A model generated the notes under the pieces. The model searched no databases and had not been told where the DNA came from. It saw only the letters and a list, made by a program, of their open reading frames with translations. From NCBI GenBank assembly GCA_030432015.1, contig JAUIHJ010000240.1:1-10494 (forward strand): DNA of 10,494 bases. Direction: 5' to 3'. Shown here in pieces: positions 7,839-10,494 of the stretch. The translations under genes were made by a program, and so were the position numbers. Origin of the DNA: a bacterium (GTDB taxonomy: Bacteria; Planctomycetota; Planctomycetia; Pirellulales; Pirellulaceae). Position 1 is the first letter of the stretch, and each line of letters starts with the position of its first letter.

Positions 7839-8443
7839 CCGTCTCCCTCCGTGGCCAGCGGTTGGTCGAGCACTTCGTCCACCTTCTTGCGAATTCGCGC
7901 CATGATCCGGCTCCGCGACATGTAAATGCTGCCGCAACTGATATCCAATTCCGCGGCCACGGATTTCACCGACTTCCCTTCGATCACGGTCAACCAAAAG
8001 GCCGCCCAACTGGTATCGACGAACTCGGCTCGAATCTGCTCGGCCGCCCAGATGATCAGCTCGTGCTCGTAACGCTCAACAGCCGCCCGGTCGGGCGCCG
8101 CCGGCACTTGCTCCAAGAGTGTGATCAAATCGGTTCCACCGTGGGCACCAGGCTGCCGACGTTCTCGATTCATGAACTTGATGACGATGTTCCGCGCGAC
8201 CGTGGCCATCCACCGGCGAAACGACGCCGCCTTGCCGTCGTCCGACCAGCCATCCACCGACTTGGCAATCGCCACCAGGACCTGCTGCACGACATCTGCT
8301 GCATGACGCTCGGGAACCCCCAATCGCGTCACGAGATGCCGCAGGAAGGGTTCATAAACGGCGACAAAATCGAACCACGCACGCTCATAATCGTCGCCTT
8401 TCAAGCGAACAATCAGGCTGTGGCGTGTTTCCGGCTGGTCCAT
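7835..8443 (-). CDS. ECF-type sigma-70 family RNA polymerase sigma factor
   Basis: A 202-residue cytoplasmic sigma factor that would direct RNA polymerase to a specific promoter set. Region 2 spans about 23-90, including D50-V-V-Q-Q-V-L (region 2.2 core-binding helix) and the 2.3/2.4 part FRRWMATVARN at 75-85. A short linker (about 91-129) precedes region 4 (130-192), whose helix-turn-helix is GKSVKSVAAELDISCGSIY and the basic helix after it. Size and domain order fit an ECF factor; regions 1 and 3 are absent. The position usually D-A-E-D reads H47-A-A-D50, so most of the acidic patch is missing. The ATG at 8443 has AAGGA (8453-8457) 9 nt upstream. It is the first gene of the operon and its TGA overlaps the kinase ATG. 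No separate anti-sigma gene is adjacent. The closest known groups are planctomycete ECF factors paired with Ser/Thr kinases. Confidence 0.93.
   Translation of the reverse strand: MDQPETRHSLIVRLKGDDYERAWFDFVAVYEPFLRHLVTRLGVPERHAADVVQQVLVAIAKSVDGWSDDGKAASFRRWMATVARNIVIKFMNRERRQPGAHGGTDLITLLEQVPAAPDRAAVERYEHELIIWAAEQIRAEFVDTSWAAFWLTVIEGKSVKSVAAELDISCGSIYMSRSRIMARIRKKVDEVLDQPLATEGDG
7843..7850 (-). promoter_or_regulatory. Strong ribosome binding site of the kinase, inside the sigma factor gene
   Basis: On the minus strand GGAGGGAG ends 4 nt before the kinase ATG (its GGAGG core is 7 nt away). It lies within the last codons of the sigma factor, so both genes can be translated from one transcript at coupled levels. 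Confidence 0.75.
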
Positions 8444-8639
8444 CGTGTCTCGTCCTTCCCAGGTACCGATCGATTTGTCAAACCGGCGTCCATCCTATCA
8501 GGGGTTACCTCAGGACCGTTTCGCTCGTCAACATGGTTATTCAGCGCACATCGAAATCGGACGCGTCTGCGTGGGATGCAGGTGCGTTGGCTTCGATTTT
8601 TTGGTCGTTGATCCCGCGCTGACGCGGCGGGTTACCATT

Positions 8640-8672
8640 CCCCCAGGTTAAAAGACACAAGAGCCCTGGGGG
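8640..8672. repeat. Perfect 8-bp inverted repeat with 17-nt spacer
   Basis: CCCCCAGG at 8640-8647 pairs with CCTGGGGG at 8665-8672 across a 17-nt A-rich spacer. Neither strand has a T-run immediately after it, so a classical terminator is unlikely. A protein-binding operator or a weak hairpin is possible. Confidence 0.6.
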
Positions 8673-8770
8673 TTGTCTCTCCCCATATGAGTCCCTCGTA
8701 CGATGGAAAACTCACGCCGGCACGAGAAATTTCCTGAAAAAGTTCCGTGGCCGACTTTGCCGTTGGATCG

Positions 8771-8825
8771 CCGGTTCCGGCCAGGCTCGCTGGCAGGGGG
8801 CGAAGCCCAGGAACCACAAGCGCTT
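8771..8825. repeat. Cluster of short hairpins downstream of the dehydrogenase gene
   Basis: Four small inverted repeats follow closely: CCGG-TT-CCGG (8771-8780), GCCAG-GCTCG-CTGGC (8780-8794), GGGC-GAA-GCCC (8798-8808) and the palindrome AAGCGCTT (8818-8825). The cluster starts 26 bp after the dehydrogenase stop on the minus strand. It could protect the transcript 3' end, act as a factor-dependent terminator, or be one copy of an interspersed repeat. Confidence 0.5.
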
Positions 8826-8850
8826 ACAGGACAAAGTGGCGCCATCCCTA

Positions 8851-9960
8851 TTAGAACGGCACTCCATACTCAACCGCCAGGCTCTGCAGGTCAGCCATCG
8901 TCGCGGCGTTGACGGGAATTCCTTCGCGGAGTCGTTCTTCCGCGGTCGCGTGGGCTCCTTGACCGGGAACCGCAACCCGCTCGAAGCCGTCTGCCGGGGG
9001 CGAATCGTTCATGGCCTGGATCATGGCGTCGAGCCCATGTCGAAATGCCTGCGGGTCCCCGAACCGGTCGAGTCGAATCGCGGCGAAGAAATGACCGATC
9101 CCTTCCTGCGAGTGGCCATGTTTCGGATCCGATGTGGCGCCCAGCACCCGGTCACGGTCGGCATTGGTGCTCCACGCACCGGAGAGGAGGCTGGTCAAAA
9201 TCCAACTGGCCAAGGCCATGCCAAAGCCTTTGTGTCCACCGAAAGCGGTCGCGCCGCCGAGCGGCACGACGCTATGCACGTCGGCAGGCTGCGTTGTCGG
9301 CTGACCGTTGGCATCGAACGCCCAGTCGGCTGGCACGGCGCGGCCTTCTTCCTCATTGAGTTCGATCCGGTTAACCGGCACGACGGACGTGGACATGTCT
9401 AACACGAAGGGGGGCATTTTGTCCGCCGGACAGGCCATCGCGATGGGGTTTGTTGACAGCAGCGGCAGCAAGCCACCGAACGGCAAGACGGCTTTGGGTT
9501 GACCGTGCGGAAAAAGGTAGCCGCACGACGCAAAGCCCAACATCTCGTGTTCGACGGCCATCCAAGCGTAGTAGCCGGCCGGCCCGAAGTGCGTCGAATT
9601 GCGCACCGTGACCGCACCGACACCGGCGTCACGCGCCTTCTCGATCGCGCACTGCATCGCTTGCACCGACAGCGAAAGGGCCAGTCCGCTATGTGCATCA
9701 AACCTGGCGGTGGTCGACGACTCACCCTCCAGCGTCAGTTCGGCGTCCATGACAATCTTCCCATCGCGACGACCAACACCCGAGGCATCCAAATAGTACC
9801 GCTTCAGGTTACGAATTCCGTGGGTATCGACCCCACGGAGACTGGCCCAGATGAGGACGTCGGTCGCCCGCTCGGCATGGTCGGCGGGAGCGCCCGCCGC
9901 TTGAAAGACCGCGATCGAGAATGTTCTCAGGCGATCGGCGCTAACTCGAGTGAACTTCAT
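8851..9960 (-). CDS. LDH2/MDH2-family NAD(P)-dependent dehydrogenase (malate/L-lactate type)
   Basis: A 369-residue cytoplasmic oxidoreductase of the Ldh_2 family, which interconverts 2-hydroxy acids and 2-oxo acids with NAD(P), and includes malate, L-lactate, ureidoglycolate and diketogulonate reductases. Family motifs: RGVDTHGI at 42-49 with the conserved His47 (usually in S-H-G), NSTHFGPAGYYA at 121-132 with His124, STNPIA at 169-174, DMSTS at 188-192, and GGHKGFGMAL from 241. Length is typical. The segment after DMSTS reads VVPVNRI rather than the more common A-x-G-K/R-I, a minor departure that may affect cofactor or substrate choice. The ATG at 9960 has AAAGGG a few bases upstream. The preceding propeller gene ends 45 bp away on the same strand, suggesting one transcript. 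The exact substrate is not determinable, so no gene symbol is given. Confidence 0.93.
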   Translation of the reverse strand: MKFTRVSADRLRTFSIAVFQAAGAPADHAERATDVLIWASLRGVDTHGIRNLKRYYLDASGVGRRDGKIVMDAELTLEGESSTTARFDAHSGLALSLSVQAMQCAIEKARDAGVGAVTVRNSTHFGPAGYYAWMAVEHEMLGFASCGYLFPHGQPKAVLPFGGLLPLLSTNPIAMACPADKMPPFVLDMSTSVVPVNRIELNEEEGRAVPADWAFDANGQPTTQPADVHSVVPLGGATAFGGHKGFGMALASWILTSLLSGAWSTNADRDRVLGATSDPKHGHSQEGIGHFFAAIRLDRFGDPQAFRHGLDAMIQAMNDSPPADGFERVAVPGQGAHATAEERLREGIPVNAATMADLQSLAVEYGVPF

Positions 9961-10005
9961 GGAACCCTTTCATGCGGTTTCAGGCGGTGGCGGCTCACTT
10001 CTGTC

Positions 10006-10494
10006 TCACGGTTCTGGCACGGCGGCCGACTCAGACAGGCAATACAAAAAGCGGTGCCCGCGGAGGAACAGCTCGCGATCGACCGGCACGGCCGAGGCAC
10101 TGAACTCGTCGTCGAGTTGGTTCAGCGCGAGCGCGCGAGGTACTGGGCCGGCGCTAATTACCAGCGTCGCGCCGTTCTGGTCGGTGATATAAACCCGGGC
10201 CGCCGCGGCCACCGGCGATGCGTAAACGTTACCAATGCCGCTGAGCCGAAAGGCGCCCGGTGCATCGTCCCCCGTTTCGGCATCAACGCGGGTCAGAATC
10301 CCTTGGTAATGCGTCAGGAAGTACAAGCCGCCGTCGTACAACAACGGTGAGGGAACGTATGGAGTGCCACGAATCCTCCGCCAGGCAACCTGTCCCGTCC
10401 CGGTGATGTCCCCCTTCGCACCCGCCAAACGAATCGCCAGCATGGCCCGTTTCTCATAGCTGCTGCCCGCGAACACCATCCCGTTGGCGGCGAC
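10006..10494 (-). CDS. PQQ-like beta-propeller repeat protein, C-terminal part (5'-truncated by window edge)
   Basis: The frame is open from the window edge to a TGA at 10006-10008, giving 162 residues of the C terminus. It shows repeated propeller-blade patterns: WRRIRGTPYVPSPLLYDGGLYFLTHYQG, then a VDAETGD turn, then GNVYASPVAAAARVYITDQNG, each with the small-x-V/L-Y-x-x-x-x-x-G strand and turn seen in PQQ-like or BamB-like blades. Such proteins are usually exported in planctomycetes; the signal peptide would lie outside the window. The name refers to the fold and does not imply that it binds PQQ; no dehydrogenase catalytic motif is visible. It precedes the LDH2-family gene by 45 bp on the same strand. 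The function is unknown. Confidence 0.88.
   Translation of the reverse strand, partial: VAANGMVFAGSSYEKRAMLAIRLAGAKGDITGTGQVAWRRIRGTPYVPSPLLYDGGLYFLTHYQGILTRVDAETGDDAPGAFRLSGIGNVYASPVAAAARVYITDQNGATLVISAGPVPRALALNQLDDEFSASAVPVDRELFLRGHRFLYCLSESAAVPEP

Larger units (their letters stand above)
8444..8850. other. Non-coding 407-bp region upstream of the sigma factor
   Basis: No convincing gene lies here; short open frames on both strands have no ribosome site or family match that I recognise. The right part (8640-8850) is the downstream flank of the dehydrogenase gene and holds several short inverted repeats. The left part (8444-8640) should contain the promoter of the sigma operon. GGTAACCC occurs twice on the minus strand (plus-strand 8502-8509 and 8629-8636, 127 bp apart), which could be a coincidence or a regulator site. 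A hairpin CCGCG-CTGA-CGCGG (8614-8627) has no T-run after it on the minus strand, so it is not a typical terminator. Confidence 0.6.

Noticed and set aside
7839..8009. 57-codon N-terminal extension of the kinase
   Set aside because: It would run inside the sigma factor gene in another frame; the ATG at 7838 has a strong ribosome site and the ATGA overlap.
8476..8482. TTGACA on the minus strand as a -35 box for the sigma factor
   Set aside because: The position 17-18 bp downstream falls on the ribosome site and has no resemblance to a -10 box.
8594..8602. T-run on the plus strand as an intrinsic terminator
   Set aside because: No stable hairpin directly precedes it and no plus-strand gene ends nearby.
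7661..8611. 316-codon open frame on the plus strand
   Set aside because: It is antisense to both the kinase start and the whole sigma factor, which have clear domains and ribosome sites.
8632..8817. 61-codon minus-strand open frame between dehydrogenase and sigma factor
   Set aside because: No family resemblance that I recognise and no good ribosome site; it overlaps the hairpin cluster and several competing short frames.
9499..10350. 283-codon open frame on the plus strand
   Set aside because: It covers the reverse strand of the dehydrogenase and propeller genes and shows no recognisable domain.

Overview
The window looks like chromosomal DNA of a GC-rich planctomycete, probably a Pirellulales relative. 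The evidence is its gene families: a large secreted PSCyt1/PSCyt2 (DUF1549) cytochrome-type protein, a secreted sulfatase, an ECF sigma factor overlapping a membrane Ser/Thr kinase gene, and a PQQ-like propeller protein. Eight protein genes are supported, seven on the minus strand and one on the plus strand. Two of them run off the window edges. I saw no rRNA, tRNA, CRISPR array, transposase or phage gene.

Layout. Positions 1-1864 (-) hold the first 621 codons of the PSCyt protein; its C-terminal part lies beyond the left edge. Positions 1936-3423 (-) hold a type I sulfatase, which reads towards the PSCyt gene and is probably co-transcribed with it. A 193-bp divergent intergenic region separates the sulfatase from a plus-strand SASA/CE6-type carbohydrate O-acetylesterase (3617-4450). 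This left half looks like a small secreted toolkit for sulfated and acetylated polysaccharides.

Positions 4437-8443 (-) form a compact signalling operon read from right to left. It contains an ECF-type sigma factor, then a transmembrane Ser/Thr kinase whose start codon overlaps the sigma stop (ATGA), then, 15 bp later, a secreted protein of unknown function with three 38-residue repeats and long predicted coiled coils. The kinase begins with a C-x23-H-x3-C-x2-C motif like the zinc finger of anti-sigma factors. The sigma factor has few acidic residues in region 2.2. Together these suggest a sigma factor controlled by its partner kinase.

Positions 8444-8850 are non-coding: the sigma operon leader plus a patch of short inverted repeats. 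Positions 8851-9960 (-) encode an LDH2/MDH2-family NAD(P)-dependent dehydrogenase. It is preceded at 10006-10494 (-) by the C-terminal end of a PQQ-like beta-propeller protein. The 45-bp gap suggests one transcript.

The most interesting part is the sigma-kinase-secreted protein operon. The sigma/kinase pairing belongs to a known planctomycete theme. The zinc finger-kinase fusion and the uncharacterised third gene deserve the closest look.
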